64,000 bases of DNA. It comes from Panonychus citri (lineage: Eukaryota > Arthropoda > Arachnida > Trombidiformes > Tetranychidae). Location: positions 310,001-374,000 of the forward strand of contig NW_026515540.1 in the NCBI RefSeq assembly GCF_014898815.1, written 5' to 3'. Below the pieces are notes generated by a model. That model worked only from the letters and a program-made list of their open reading frames with translations, was not told the DNA's origin and did not search any database. Position numbers and translations under genes: made by a program. Shown here one piece after another: positions 1 to 11,400 of the stretch (positions within the stretch are counted from its first letter, which is position 1; each line of letters starts with the position of its first letter).

Positions 1-2
1 TC

Positions 3-92
3 ACCGCCAATGATGACTTCATCTCGTGGATTTGGTTCATCTCGAGGACGGTGATTACCGCCAACTCAATTCAATCCGACAATCTAATCGCG
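3..92 (+). CDS. Possible internal coding exon, cut by window start
   Basis: A reading frame is open from base 3 to base 92 and ends in phase 0 at a good donor (gcg followed by gtaaga). It would encode 30 residues with a membrane-like stretch (ISWIWFISRTVI). All three minus-strand frames and the first plus frame contain stops here. The phase matches a candidate next exon starting at 807, so this may be the upstream part of the gene ending at 1402. The product is not recognised. The call rests only on frame and donor and could be chance. Confidence 0.3.
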
Positions 93-806
93 GTAAGACT
101 TTACTACACCCCCCTATCCAGATCTTCTTCAAATTTTTTCTGTAAATAGTACTCATTGAGTACTACCTACGTGTAAAAAATTTTTTCACGGAAACTTATG
201 TGGGTGGAGTTATACGCATTTAAAAACATAAAATCCTTAAGGAGTCTATGGGACGTTTTAACTTCGCGAAAATCGATGTATAATGAAAGTGGGAGAGGCT
301 AAGGTCATGCAATTTTTTTCACATATACATTCAACTATGAACATTCCATAACGCAACTTTTAGCTGGATTCGCTACTAGCAACAATACTTATACTAGGTC
401 AAAAATAGTCAAAACTGTTATTTGTATATATGTAGTGACTGACTACTCAGATCAACTTGAAATTTGACCAGAATATTTTTCAAGGTCAAAATTATTGTCA
501 AGGTCATTTTGATCAAGATCCCTGCAACTAATTTTTTTGTGATTTTTAGCCAATAGATGATGCTAGAAACACTTTAGTTCACATAAGTAGCAATAGATGG
601 CAGCACTTTCACACTTTGAGGAGGCACCGCGAGTGAGCAAATTTTTTTAGTACTTAAAGTGATGCAAACCCAACCAATGTTGTGCTGCAAACTAACCTAA
701 CCTTACCACTATCTCCGTATGGGAGGGTAGGTATATGTGTATACCTGAGAAAATCATCGAATTTTGAGTCATCAAATTTTGTCACCTTGAAGTACTTTCT
801 CAAAAG
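93..806 (+). other. Putative intron with repeated AAGGTCA motifs
   Basis: No coding frame is supported. The stretch holds two exact TCAAGGTCA motifs (480-488, 498-506) and a CTCF-like TAGATGGCAG core (594-603). If the flanking exons are real this is a 714-bp intron, otherwise intergenic DNA. Confidence 0.3.
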
Positions 807-1402
807 TTCGAAAACCATTCAACCAAGATAAAACTCGAGCACAACAATGACCTTTATTTGACTGATTTAACCAGTAAAATTGACGAAATGTCAATCTCAC
901 CAAACTCTACTAAAAATTGCTCCAAAACAATCAACAAGTTAAAACAAATCAAACAGGTTTGCGCCCTTTTCTTTCCTTCTTTTATTCAACTTATTAACTT
1001 TTTCTGATCTTACAGGAAAAAATGGTTGAATATATTGGGAAAGAGCGAAAGCAGCTATTTGAAGGAATTTTCAATCGTTTACCGATCAATAGCGCGAAAC
1101 TGGATGAATACATTTTGAGTCAGGCTGATTTTTTCAACTTCGTTCGGGATGAGAGGATTGAAGGAAATTTCGACACTGTTGACATTTTTCGTGCCTACAA
1201 ATTTTTCATTTATCGAAAAGCTAGAACGAAAAGGAATCGTAGAGTAGCTTATCAACAAAAGTTAGATGAAGAAGTTAAGTTAATTGATGATGCTCTCTGC
1301 AAACGTATGCCTGCAATGGCTGGAATTCAAAATTCAGATTTTTCTCCAGAATCAGCTGATATGAGCCAAAGAGCTCTCTGTAATAGACTCAAGTCTATTT
1401 AA
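807..1402 (+). CDS. Unrecognised protein, 3' exons
   Basis: Two exons are proposed: 807-956 and 1016-1402, joined over a 59-bp intron with donor cag/gtttgc and acceptor ttacag. The frame runs through in phase 0 and stops at TAA 1400-1402. The last exon (129 codons including the stop) is the strongest part. It is charged and helical, with a basic run (RKARTKRNRR) after an acidic segment, and a Ser/Asp-containing tail. No family is recognised. The first ATG in the upstream exon is at 888, but the frame is open from 768, so either translation starts at 888 or coding continues from an upstream exon (acceptor ctcaaaag before 807, phase 0, compatible with the exon ending at 92). An AATAAA lies near 1601. 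Coding potential of the last exon is reasonable; the upstream structure is inference. Confidence 0.5.
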
Positions 1403-1854
1403 AATTTCATTCCTCTGTTTACATTTTCATCAAGGTCATTCAGGTCATTTCTAAGAGAAAGCGTTTCAAGGTCATCTTAAGGTAATATCGTTATTCTCAA
1501 TATTTTTTCAGCCTGGAAAAATGAGTTGGGAGTTTATTGTAATCTTAATATATTACTTTAATTAAACAGCTGAATAGCCTTGTATTGTCTTGATGTCAAA
1601 TAAAATTCAAATTTAGTATTAATTTCCTCTGAATCAACAGTTTTATGAAATTCTATCCAACCTGTTATCAAATTAATATCATGTTTAACGAAACGTGTTT
1701 GGCTCTCTTGGTGTATCAATTGCCTTGGGCATGATTAAAACAGTATTTTGTGCCTACGATTTGATGGCCCTTCCCTTTTACACTGTTACCTAACAACCGA
1801 CATAATACTTACCAATTGTTAATTTTTAAAGTGATCAAATCTAATTAATCAAAA
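1403..1854 (+). other. 3' flank and upstream region with TCAAGGTCA sites
   Basis: No gene seen. Two more TCAAGGTCA motifs lie at 1430-1438 and 1466-1474, and a polyadenylation-like AATAAA near 1601. The left arm of a 22-bp perfect inverted repeat is at 1799-1820. Confidence 0.5.
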
Positions 1855-1883
1855 ATGAACAAACAATTGGTAAGTATTATGTC
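1799..1883. repeat. 22-bp perfect inverted repeat over a start exon and splice donor
   Basis: Bases 1799-1820 are the exact reverse complement of 1862-1883, with a 41-bp loop. The right arm contains the end of the first coding exon and the gtaagt donor of the small secreted-peptide gene at 1855. If both arms are transcribed, the pre-mRNA could fold a hairpin that buries its own 5' splice site. Confidence 0.8.
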
Positions 1884-2074
1884 AGTTAATTGATAATTTG
1901 TTTTGTGTTTAGAAATTTAAATTGAATCATTTTTTATGATTAATATAAATAATTTTCTATTTCTTTTCCTCTCTTTAGTTATTCTTCATTTTCGTTTCAT
2001 CTCTTGTTCTTTGTGTTTCGTTGGTTCGAGCTGAAGAAGGCGAAGAGTTCGAAGATTCGAATCATTTTTTCTGA
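1855..2074 (+). CDS. Small secreted peptide precursor (two exons)
   Basis: Exon 1 is 1855-1869 (ATG AAC AAA CAA TTG) followed by a consensus donor, gtaagt. Exon 2 is 1979-2074, after a pyrimidine-rich acceptor (ttcctctctttag). The joined frame gives 36 residues: MNKQ, then a strongly hydrophobic core (LLFFIFVSSLVLCVSLV), then an expected cleavage at RA, then an acidic tail EEGEEFEDSNHFF and TGA. The signal peptide is textbook. The mature part would be only about 13 residues, so either this is a tiny secreted peptide or the gene is broken. With one T fewer in the run at 2065-2070 the frame would read on as SDYK to a possible gtaatg donor, and the Gly/Ala/Lys-rich ORF downstream could be its next exon. 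No homologue is recognised. Confidence 0.5.
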
Positions 2075-2349
2075 TTATAAATGTAATGTCATCATGGTAA
2101 CAATAGTTATTCAAAATGAATTCTTATTCACCATTTACCCAATAGTTAATTTTCTAATCAACTCATTGTTCTTATTAAGAAAAAGAAAGTAATCAATATT
2201 TTCCCTTCTTTCTTTTTCTCTTTCATTTCTCTTTCCTTTAAATTGTTAATTGTTTAATGTTTACTGTAATTAACTCTTAATTATAATCTAATTATTAATA
2301 TCTTAGTTGTGGAATATGATTAACTAAATCATCCCGACTAAGATGATGT

Positions 2350-2544
2350 ATGATTACAAGTATAAAAGGACAGTCGACTGCTAGATACAAGGGAGCTAAA
2401 GGTTATGCTGCTGGAACTAAGGGAGCAGCTGGAGGTAAATCCGGAGTCGCCGGAGCTGGTGGATTCAAGAAAGCCGCTGGTGCTGCAGGAGCTGCTGGAG
2501 TTAAAGCTACAAGTGGTAAAGGTGGCTGTGGATTCGGCCGTTAA
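2350..2544 (+). CDS. Gly/Ala/Lys-rich small ORF, perhaps an exon or a decayed copy
   Basis: The 64-codon frame is almost entirely Gly, Ala, Lys, Ser and Thr (KGAKGYAAGTKGAAGGKSG and similar) and ends in CGFGR. It resembles the body of a basic, glycine-rich secreted or structural protein. A diverged copy of its 3' half (from KSG to SGKGG) occurs twice in the foldback element at 8318-9167, which supports it as part of a real gene family. The ATG at 2350 is weak support for a start: it has no signal sequence, and a TATA-like tataaaag (2361-2368) overlaps the frame. It may instead be the second half of the signal-peptide gene at 1855-2074. Function unknown. Confidence 0.4.
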   Translation: MITSIKGQSTARYKGAKGYAAGTKGAAGGKSGVAGAGGFKKAAGAAGAAGVKATSGKGGCGFGR

Positions 2545-5494
2545 ATTGCATCAACTCTCAACTCGTAACTAAAAGCCAAAGTAAACTTACCCAAAAACTT
2601 TCACCACAACGAAAACAAATCATTCCTGTTCATCTTCATCAAATTAACTTAATCAATAATGATATTTGATAAGTCAGCCATTTAATCCAACTAAATATCA
2701 ATGGCATTTAGATTTCTCAGACAGTACAAATGAAATAAATATGATGATTGAATATCCACGTGAAAAGCTAATACGAAAGTAGATTTAATTAGTTTTCTGG
2801 CTAATGAATTCTAATTCAAGTAGATCCTCAACTATGATTATTAGTTTTATTGTAACAAAACTCAAAAATTATTTGATAATATCGTTCTGATATAAAAGCC
2901 AAAGTTAATAACAATTATCACACAAGACAACTTCCTAACTGTTTCTCATTTTATCAAACTCCCGTATAATCATCAAATTGATTGAAGATTGAATCAAATT
3001 AACGTGTGCACAGTTAAATTAACCCTCAAATTAAATCAATTATAGATAATTTTTTTCAACCTACCTGTTGATAATTTGTGATCTATCTGATTCTTGATTC
3101 CGGTGTAATTTTCACCCCTGTCATTAATAATTTTATCATATGAAAAAGAGAAATAAATATTGATCTTAACCATACTATTAAAGAATCAGAAAAAATATAA
3201 TCACTTTAATATCTTGGCTATTCCAATGAACTTTATTCAAACTTCAAAAATAACGATGAATAAATAAATAATCTTAATCTGAAAAATCATGAAGTAAAAC
3301 AAATAAACATAAATCTTTGTGATAATTCATTAAGTTATGAACAAGAATAGGTAAGTTCCATGTCATCAGAATATCAACTATGTTATTTTATCTTTAAAGT
3401 TTCATCAGATTATCTGATTTACAAGAATCTTTCCATACAAGAATTGATATTATCTTTTTGATTAATATTCCAATTTCTGAATACAAGAAGAAGTAATATT
3501 TTCGTATTAATAGCACATTTGAGTATTTTTTTCATCCATTTTTTGATTACCACCAAGGACTAGGATATATAATAAGTCTCTGTTGCTTTATTATATCAAC
3601 TCCAATAAATATGAATTCTAATATCTTATTGCCAATTATAATTTTCTATCTAGAAAATATTCCATTCGATCCAAAATAAGTATTTACTTATCATAAGTTC
3701 TCAGTCTCTCACCAAATTTATATCTTCATTCATATCATTATAATTTTCTTTCTTACATTTACTCACGAATCTTTCTGCTCGATTCTTTCACAATCAATAT
3801 CACTATTCTTATATCAGGTAACATGGTTGTCAATCGTTTCGAGATCATTTTTCATTCATTGAAATTTGTTGATCAAAAAGAAAAGTCCGCTGATAGAATC
3901 AAGTTAATTATAAGATTTGTAAGAGTTTCGATTTATAAACTAACACTTTCTCCATTTTCTTTACTATGATATATATTACGTAGAGAAATTTTGATTAGAT
4001 GCAATTAATCAGCTGTGATAAGTTCATAGACAAATTGTTCATTGTTATATATTAAATGTTACACAATAATTACAACAATTACCACCAAAGATTTACCAAT
4101 TCCTAATCTGGTGAAGATTCATCTCTCTTCTTCTAGCCTTTATTTTCCAATTTATTACTCTTTACCAAATCGCTAATCATCAGCCAGATTATAATCATAA
4201 TAATAATAACGAAACAAAGTGAATATAAAGACAAGCTGATTCTTCATATTCATTACTTATGGTCATCATCAGGATTCTGCAATGGATAATGTTGATTCTG
4301 GTCTTTATCTACTACTATGTGTTCAATTTATTTGGATTAACTGGAGAATTTGTTTACATTTTCTTATCCTTTCTTTTTCGACTTTTCTATTTGGTCTTGG
4401 ACTTTTATTGAGCCCTTCATATCCTTTACCATCAAGGACAATAATCTATTTATATATAATAAGTATAATAACCTTCAACAGAATTGGAATTTACCAATTG
4501 AAAGAAAACGGAAAGAATCAACCATATTCTTTGTACTTTGACTGAAACTTTCAATCAGCTTAAAGTAATGAAACGATTATTATCAATGTACTTCATTATT
4601 TTCATGACATCAACTTGTAAGATTGTAAAAGAAAAGTAATACAAACGTTTGAACTATCAACTCTTCAATTCTTTGATGAACTTCACATCTTGAAGATCAC
4701 AACTAAATGCTCATATTATTAGAAAATACTAAATAACATTTCGAGCTGTTATTCCCTGGTACAAGAATATATTTGCTTTTGGTTATTCTCAGTTTAATGA
4801 AACAACAGTAAGTAAACTACGAGTGAATAATGAACTTTTAATAAGTTTTATAAGATTAAATCGGAAGACAGAATGAGAAATTTTCATGGAGTCTCACCTG
4901 ATCATGTCTTTTTCCTAATCCAATTTGAAAATCTTGTTGCGACATTAATCAAATTGATAATTAATCTGATAATCTACTCATTTGATTCGTTTAATCGTTA
5001 GTTTGCTCTAGATAATTAAAGTTTCTCAATTAGTGAATAGTCTTAGAAATTTCCAACTAGAATATTCCATTGAAATTATTGGTTATTATTACTATAAATT
5101 GTAAATCTCCAAGAAGTTTTATTTCTTTACAAGTTATAATTATGTTTATTCAATTACTAGAATTTTCGTCTCTCTCTTCCTTTATCATAATCATTTAGAA
5201 CTTTTTTTTTCTCGTATGTTTATCATTCGAAAATTTCTTATACGCATGAATCTGAATCTTCCCCTGGACAAGATGATAAAGAAAACGGATAATGAAGAGA
5301 TGAAGAGATGAATGAAGAAGATACAGAAATGAGTTAAAGATAAACAAATTCTGTAATCTGTAAGTAACAAGTAGAATTGTTGCTTCCCAAATGAATTATC
5401 GAACATGAATTGATTTCCATCTTCAATAGACTCAATTGATAATCTTTATAAATGAACAAAATGATTGAAAAAAGTTCTGAAAAGTGACAATAAA
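2545..5494 (+). other. Intergenic / 5' region of the GPCR gene
   Basis: Very AT-rich DNA without a supported coding frame. Short ORFs here, for example at 4282, have the composition of chance frames. Promoter and 5' UTR elements of GPCR first exon A are expected toward the right end, but no decisive motif was recognised. Confidence 0.5.
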
Positions 5495-8400
5495 ATGAGT
5501 GATCGATATGATTTACCTGATTACAGTGATACAAGTGATTTAATCATCTTCAACAATGATAGTAATAATAATTTCAAATCATGGTTTGACAATCAACCTA
5601 ATCAACTAAATTACTCTCATATTTATCAAGTTGCTCAGTGTTTTTTATTTGCCAAACTTGAAATTATCTCAACTTGTCTAAGTGTCTTAAAAAGTTCATC
5701 AACAGTAACACAATTAACACCAAGTGGAAATAATTTTCCTGATAATGATTATGATTATCGCCCCTTTGTGCCCTCACCGAGTCTTCAAGTTTTCTGGACG
5801 ACAATATTTAGTTTGATTGTTTTTTCATCCGTTTTGGGAAATCTAATTGTTATCCTGATCATTTGTAGTTATAAACAAATGAGAACCAAAACTAATCTAT
5901 TCCTACTTAATTTATCAATCGCTGACCTAATGATGGCCACTTTCAATACGATGTTTAACTTTATTTTTATGCTCCAAAGCCATTGGCCTTTCGGCGATAC
6001 TTATTGTCTAATCAACAATTTCCTCTCATCAATTGCAACAACATCCTCAGTGTTTACAATTACCGTTACATGTATCGACAGGTAAGTTAATTAATCGCCT
6101 TTAATTGGCTGTAAATTGTCAATCACCGGTTTGGATATCAATCTGAATCAATTAGTAGATTGAGACTTTTTCTCAACAATTTCAATTCAGTTGTTGATTC
6201 AGTTTCAATTGTTTTGTTAGTAGTAAAAGTATATCATTGATCAACTATTAGTATGATTAATTTAATTTGTTTTCCTCTACTTTAATGTTTTTCATTAGTT
6301 GATATTAGTAAGTTAATTATCAAGGTAATCAACTTGAAATACCAAAAAGTTAATTATGAAAATGAATCCTAAGATTTTAGCTCAATAGTTAGCAAGACTT
6401 ACATATTATTAATAATATAATTATCTTCTAGTATATTTCGATTGTATCCCTGATGATAATCAGTTTAATTGATGAGAATTAGAGAAACAATTAGTTGGAA
6501 ACTTTTTTTCTCCCATCTTTCAACTTTTCTATAGCTAATTAATCTAATTAATTAATTGTTTTCCATTGAATCGTCAAAGTATTGAATTTCGTTGTAAAGT
6601 TTTTTTTCCTTCGTACAATTCAAATTACTATGGTTAACGTAACAATTAACAATAAAGTCGATAGTTGTTGATTGTTGAGCTACAATTAGCTTCTAATTTC
6701 GTACCAAAGTTTGATTATCTCAACAGCTTATCGACTGAAATGATTGATGTTGAAACGAAATGAAGTTGCCACCATGATCATCACCCTGATTGTTATCGTT
6801 TATCATGATAATAAAATAGTCAAGTTCACATAATATTATCAATGCCATACAAGACAAACTAATTAACATTCATGATTAAGAAACAAAACAAACTTATATA
6901 CACACGTTCTCTATGAGATTTCATGGTAATCATGATAAATTATGATTCAGTTTATCAACTTTTTTTTCCTTTGTCTTATTGGTGGAATTTTCAATTCTCT
7001 TATTGTTCATTATCGTTTTCATGATAAGTAACAATGAATCAATTTTTTCCTCTCCTTTCAATGTGAATCTAATACTTGAAAAGCTCTCAAACACACAGTA
7101 TTACCATGTCTTCCGATGATAATCATGAGAAATGATAATATCATTAATGAATTCAGAATAAAAGATTTTCTTTCTCAAATGATTTACCATGACAATCAAA
7201 CCCAAATATTCAGATTGTTATGAACTTTTTTTCCTTTGCACATCATTATTATCGTAAAAGTATCATTTCTAATATTTAATGATTAATGAACTATTCAATC
7301 AGATTAAATTTGATTGATTGTGAATACTAATTGTGTTAACTTCAATTAACCCACAATTTACACATACACAGAGATACAAATCAATTGGTGGAAACTTTTA
7401 TTATCTGAATTAACTTAATTTTCATCAATGATTGAAATTGATTTCTGAAAGTTTGTACTTTTCATGAGCTGGAAAGGTTAAATATAATTAATCGTCCAAT
7501 TAGTATTCATGTTAATTATTAATCTACTATAAACCGATTGTCAACTAATCATCTACTATTTACTTGGATTAAAGGTCAATCAATTTGAAATGATATTCTA
7601 ATCACAAAAAAGTAATCGGTTAATTCATATTCGAGGTTAAATCAAGTTTAATAATAAGTCTTGTTTTGTAAGTTAATTGTAATCACAGTTATGAAATTGT
7701 TCAACTCCTACGTTGATCATGATAATCTTACTCATTGTAATCTAATATCTCTACTCAAACTAAAAACTGATTCATCTAATCCCCTAATGGTATTGATTTC
7801 AGAATCACTTACTGTCTGATTAAATATCATGAGGGATTGGAATTACAAATTTACCTTTTATTCATCATCATCTATGAAAATTTGTATTCCATTCAAATGA
7901 TTTTAATAACAAAGCTAGAAAATCGTTGAGAATTTAAATTAAATTTATAAATACACCTTTGATATATCAAAGTTTTATCCTTCTCTTTTATTACTTTTAT
8001 CATGGTTACTTGTATACGAACATGATTCCAATGAATTGTTATGTTATTACAATTGTATTTGATCATATGGTTCAGATCATAATTAGGAAATGTGATCGAC
8101 AATAAAAGGAAAAAATTGTGATCCAGTAAGCGGAAATTGAATTTTTCGTGATTATATCAATCACATTAATACTGTTACAATATAATGATGAAGTTTGTTA
8201 CTCAAGTAACCATAATCAATGAACAATTTAGTTGATGAATACCATGAAATTTCAAGGCTACTAAATCACTGTAAAGAGAAAAGATATTTTTTCATTTTCT
8301 TATGTTAATTAAGTATACAGGGCGTTTTTTATCCACTACGGCTATTACACTGAATATCTCCAGAACTAAAAGTCATATGAATGTCAGACTTGACCATAGG

Positions 8401-11400
8401 ACTGAACAGAATTGAAGCACTCGACCCTACGATTTTCAAGGTCATTTAACAAAGGTAGCGTTCAAAAATCATTTTAAGGTCGTCGTGTGACCTTGACAAT
8501 TTATTTTGTATTTAGATTTTGGTAAAATTTGTTATTGCAATAGTTTTGACTTAACCACCTTTACCACTTTTAGCTTTAACTCCAGCAGCTCTTGCAGCAC
8601 CAGCGGCTTTCTTGAATCCACTAGCTCCAGCGACTTCGGATTTATCTGACTCCGGATTGTTGACTGGACAATTAACATTCCTAATTTTCATATTTCCAGT
8701 AATTTCGAATGATGTTATATGAACGTGGCTGTTAAAGAAATAAACAAAATGAAGTCAATCTCATCTTCACCAAGAATAATATCGATTGACTTCATTTTGT
8801 TTATTTGTTTGGCAGCAACATCAACAATCCGGAGTCAGATAAATCCGAAGTCGCTGGAGCTAGTGGATTCAAGAAAGCCGCTGGTGCTGCAAGAGCTGCT
8901 GGAGTTAAAGCTAAAAGTGGTAAAGGTGGTTAAGTCAAAACTATTGCAATAACAAATTTTACCAAAATCTAAATACAAAATAAATTGTCAAGGTCACACG
9001 ACGACCTTAAAATGATTTTTGAACGCTACCTTTGTTAAATGACCTTGAAAATCGTAGGGTCGAGTGCTTCAATTCTGTTCAGTCCTATGGTCAAGTCTGA
9101 CATTCATATGACTTTTAGTTCTGGAGATATTCAGTGTAATAGCCGTAGTGGATAAAAAAACGCCCTGTATATATAAGTTTTTGACTACATTGTTGGAAAT
9201 TTTCCCGAAAATCAATTTAGTTACATGTATTTCTAAGCACCAATGACAATAACTGATGATAAATGAATTCAAAAATATTCATAATGTAAAATTTAATTCC
9301 AAGGATAGTAAATCATTGAAATGGCGACATTTCAGTAGTGTGAATCATTTTCTCATAGCCTCGAGGTTTATGTCATAAGTTTTGAAAGAAAATTAGAATT
9401 TAGAAAGAAACAATCGACTTTCATGTCATATGCTATAATTTTGAGATGATATTCTTCATTTTCGATAAAATAAGTTTTCGACTTGTCAAATTTTTCCAAT
9501 ATCGAATAATGAATATCTCGATTCGAAAATTATTACATGATGACGATGCTTGATACCAAGAAAATAATTCAAATTTTTCCGTTCAAATGTAAAGACTTCA
9601 AATATCTTGATAGATATGACCAATTATGAACCATAATGGTGAGATATTAACACGTGTTTAAAGTAAACAAGAGAGTTTTTATCCTGGAAACTGGTATGTT
9701 AAGTTGTTCGGGTAATGATCACATGAACATATTTCTCACTATCGTCATGATAGAAACTGAATGACTGGTTATAAGATTAGCTGGAGAGAAACTGAGTGGA
9801 TGGTTAGAAGAAAAAGTTCTGAACAGAGTCTGAGCTTTACTCAGAATCAGAGCAAGCGCAAGTATCAAAAATCTTTTGCCTCCATGAACCGGAATGAAAA
9901 AAGTTCAATCTCAACACTTGTTTAGTTATCACTTGTAAATTGTTTGTTGTGTTAAAGTGTTAACCCATGAATACCCTGATTTCATCACACCACCATTGAT
10001 ATTACAAAAGAGATGAAAATTATTATTGTTCAATGGTAATCAAGTGAGCTCAATAGAGAGAGAGAGAGGAACTGAAAGAGCTAAAAAGATACAACTAAAG
10101 TATTGAGAGATAAGTCTAACCATGGATTTAAATCAATACTCAAGTTCATCAATTTCTGCCAATACATCTTGTGATAATTACTTGACAAACAGTTCACCTA
10201 AACAATGCCCATTAATTAGTAGTAATTATTTACAGTTTGATAACTATGTTTCATCAACAACCTCATCATTGATACAATTAAGGTCACCAACGACAATACC
10301 CTCCGTCAATTCATCCCCATCGCCATCAGAAATCAATGAGCTTCGTCCTTTTATCCCTTCGGTCAGTCTACAAGTTATTTGGACTTCACTTTTTAGCCTG
10401 AATGTTGTCTCATCCATTTTGGGAAATCTAATTGTTATCCTGATCATTTGTAGTTATAAACAAATGAGAACCAAAACTAATCTATTCCTACTTAATTTAT
10501 CAATCGCTGACCTAATGATGGCCACTTTCAATACGATGTTTAACTTTATTTTTATGCTCCAAAGCCATTGGCCTTTCGGCGATACTTATTGTCTAATCAA
10601 CAATTTCCTCTCATCAATTGCAACAACATCCTCAGTGTTTACAATAACCGTTACATGTATCGACAGGTAAGTTAATTATCAACTTGCCAGTTTATCAAAT
10701 AATAGCAATTTGATTTAATATAAACATCAACTTTCATCATCGTCTATTTGTTGATCGTATAACATTGTAATGTTTTCAGTAACGGTAAAAATGTCAACTT
10801 GGATTACAATTTGTTTAGTTACTGTTGATTGATTTAATTGTGAACATTATTTACTCAATAAGTGTATTAATATATTCGTTGGGTGACTAAATCGATAGTT
10901 TTTTTTTGTCTAGTTAAAGTTGTTAGATTTTGACAGTTACTGACATTAAATTGCTTTCCATTTAATTCACATCCATGTTAATTAATGAATTTCGTTAAGA
11001 TTGTTGATCATATTAACTTTTTAATAACAACGATGAAAATTCATAAAAGTTGACAAGTTAATTATCAACACAATCCAAAACTTATTTTAACCCAAAATTT
11101 GTATCTTTACATTTTCAATGCTCAACATTTCACTTATCAAACTGATAAATTAAATTTTCTGTTTTATATCAACAGCTTACAGGCAATAAGCAAATTAATA
11201 TAACACTCTGAGTATTCACCATGGTAACAAGGTTCACAATAATCGGATGCTAATTAGTCTTGAATGAATTGAGTTTCCATTTGTTAAGATACAATTATTA
11301 TTTCACCGCAAGGGTTTCCCATGCACACACCATGTTAATCAAGTAAACTTTTATATGGATTCTAAATATCGTCAACGAAAAACTGTCTCAAAGTTATGAT

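Larger units (their letters stand above)
6082..10121 (+). other. Intron between alternative first exons
   Basis: AT-rich intronic DNA without supported coding sequence apart from the gene fragment inside the foldback at 8318-9167. The part just before 10122 should contain the promoter of first exon B, but no clear TATA or initiator was seen. A (GA)n run at 10054-10068 lies in its likely 5' UTR. Confidence 0.6.

Noticed and set aside
4282..4545. Hydrophobic ORF of 87 codons upstream of the GPCR
   Set aside because: Two frames overlap here with equal quality and T-rich DNA gives hydrophobic translations by chance.
8719..8952. 77-codon ORF spanning the foldback loop and right arm
   Set aside because: It reads the captured Gly/Ala fragment in the wrong frame (LVLQELLELKL); the meaningful frame is the other one.
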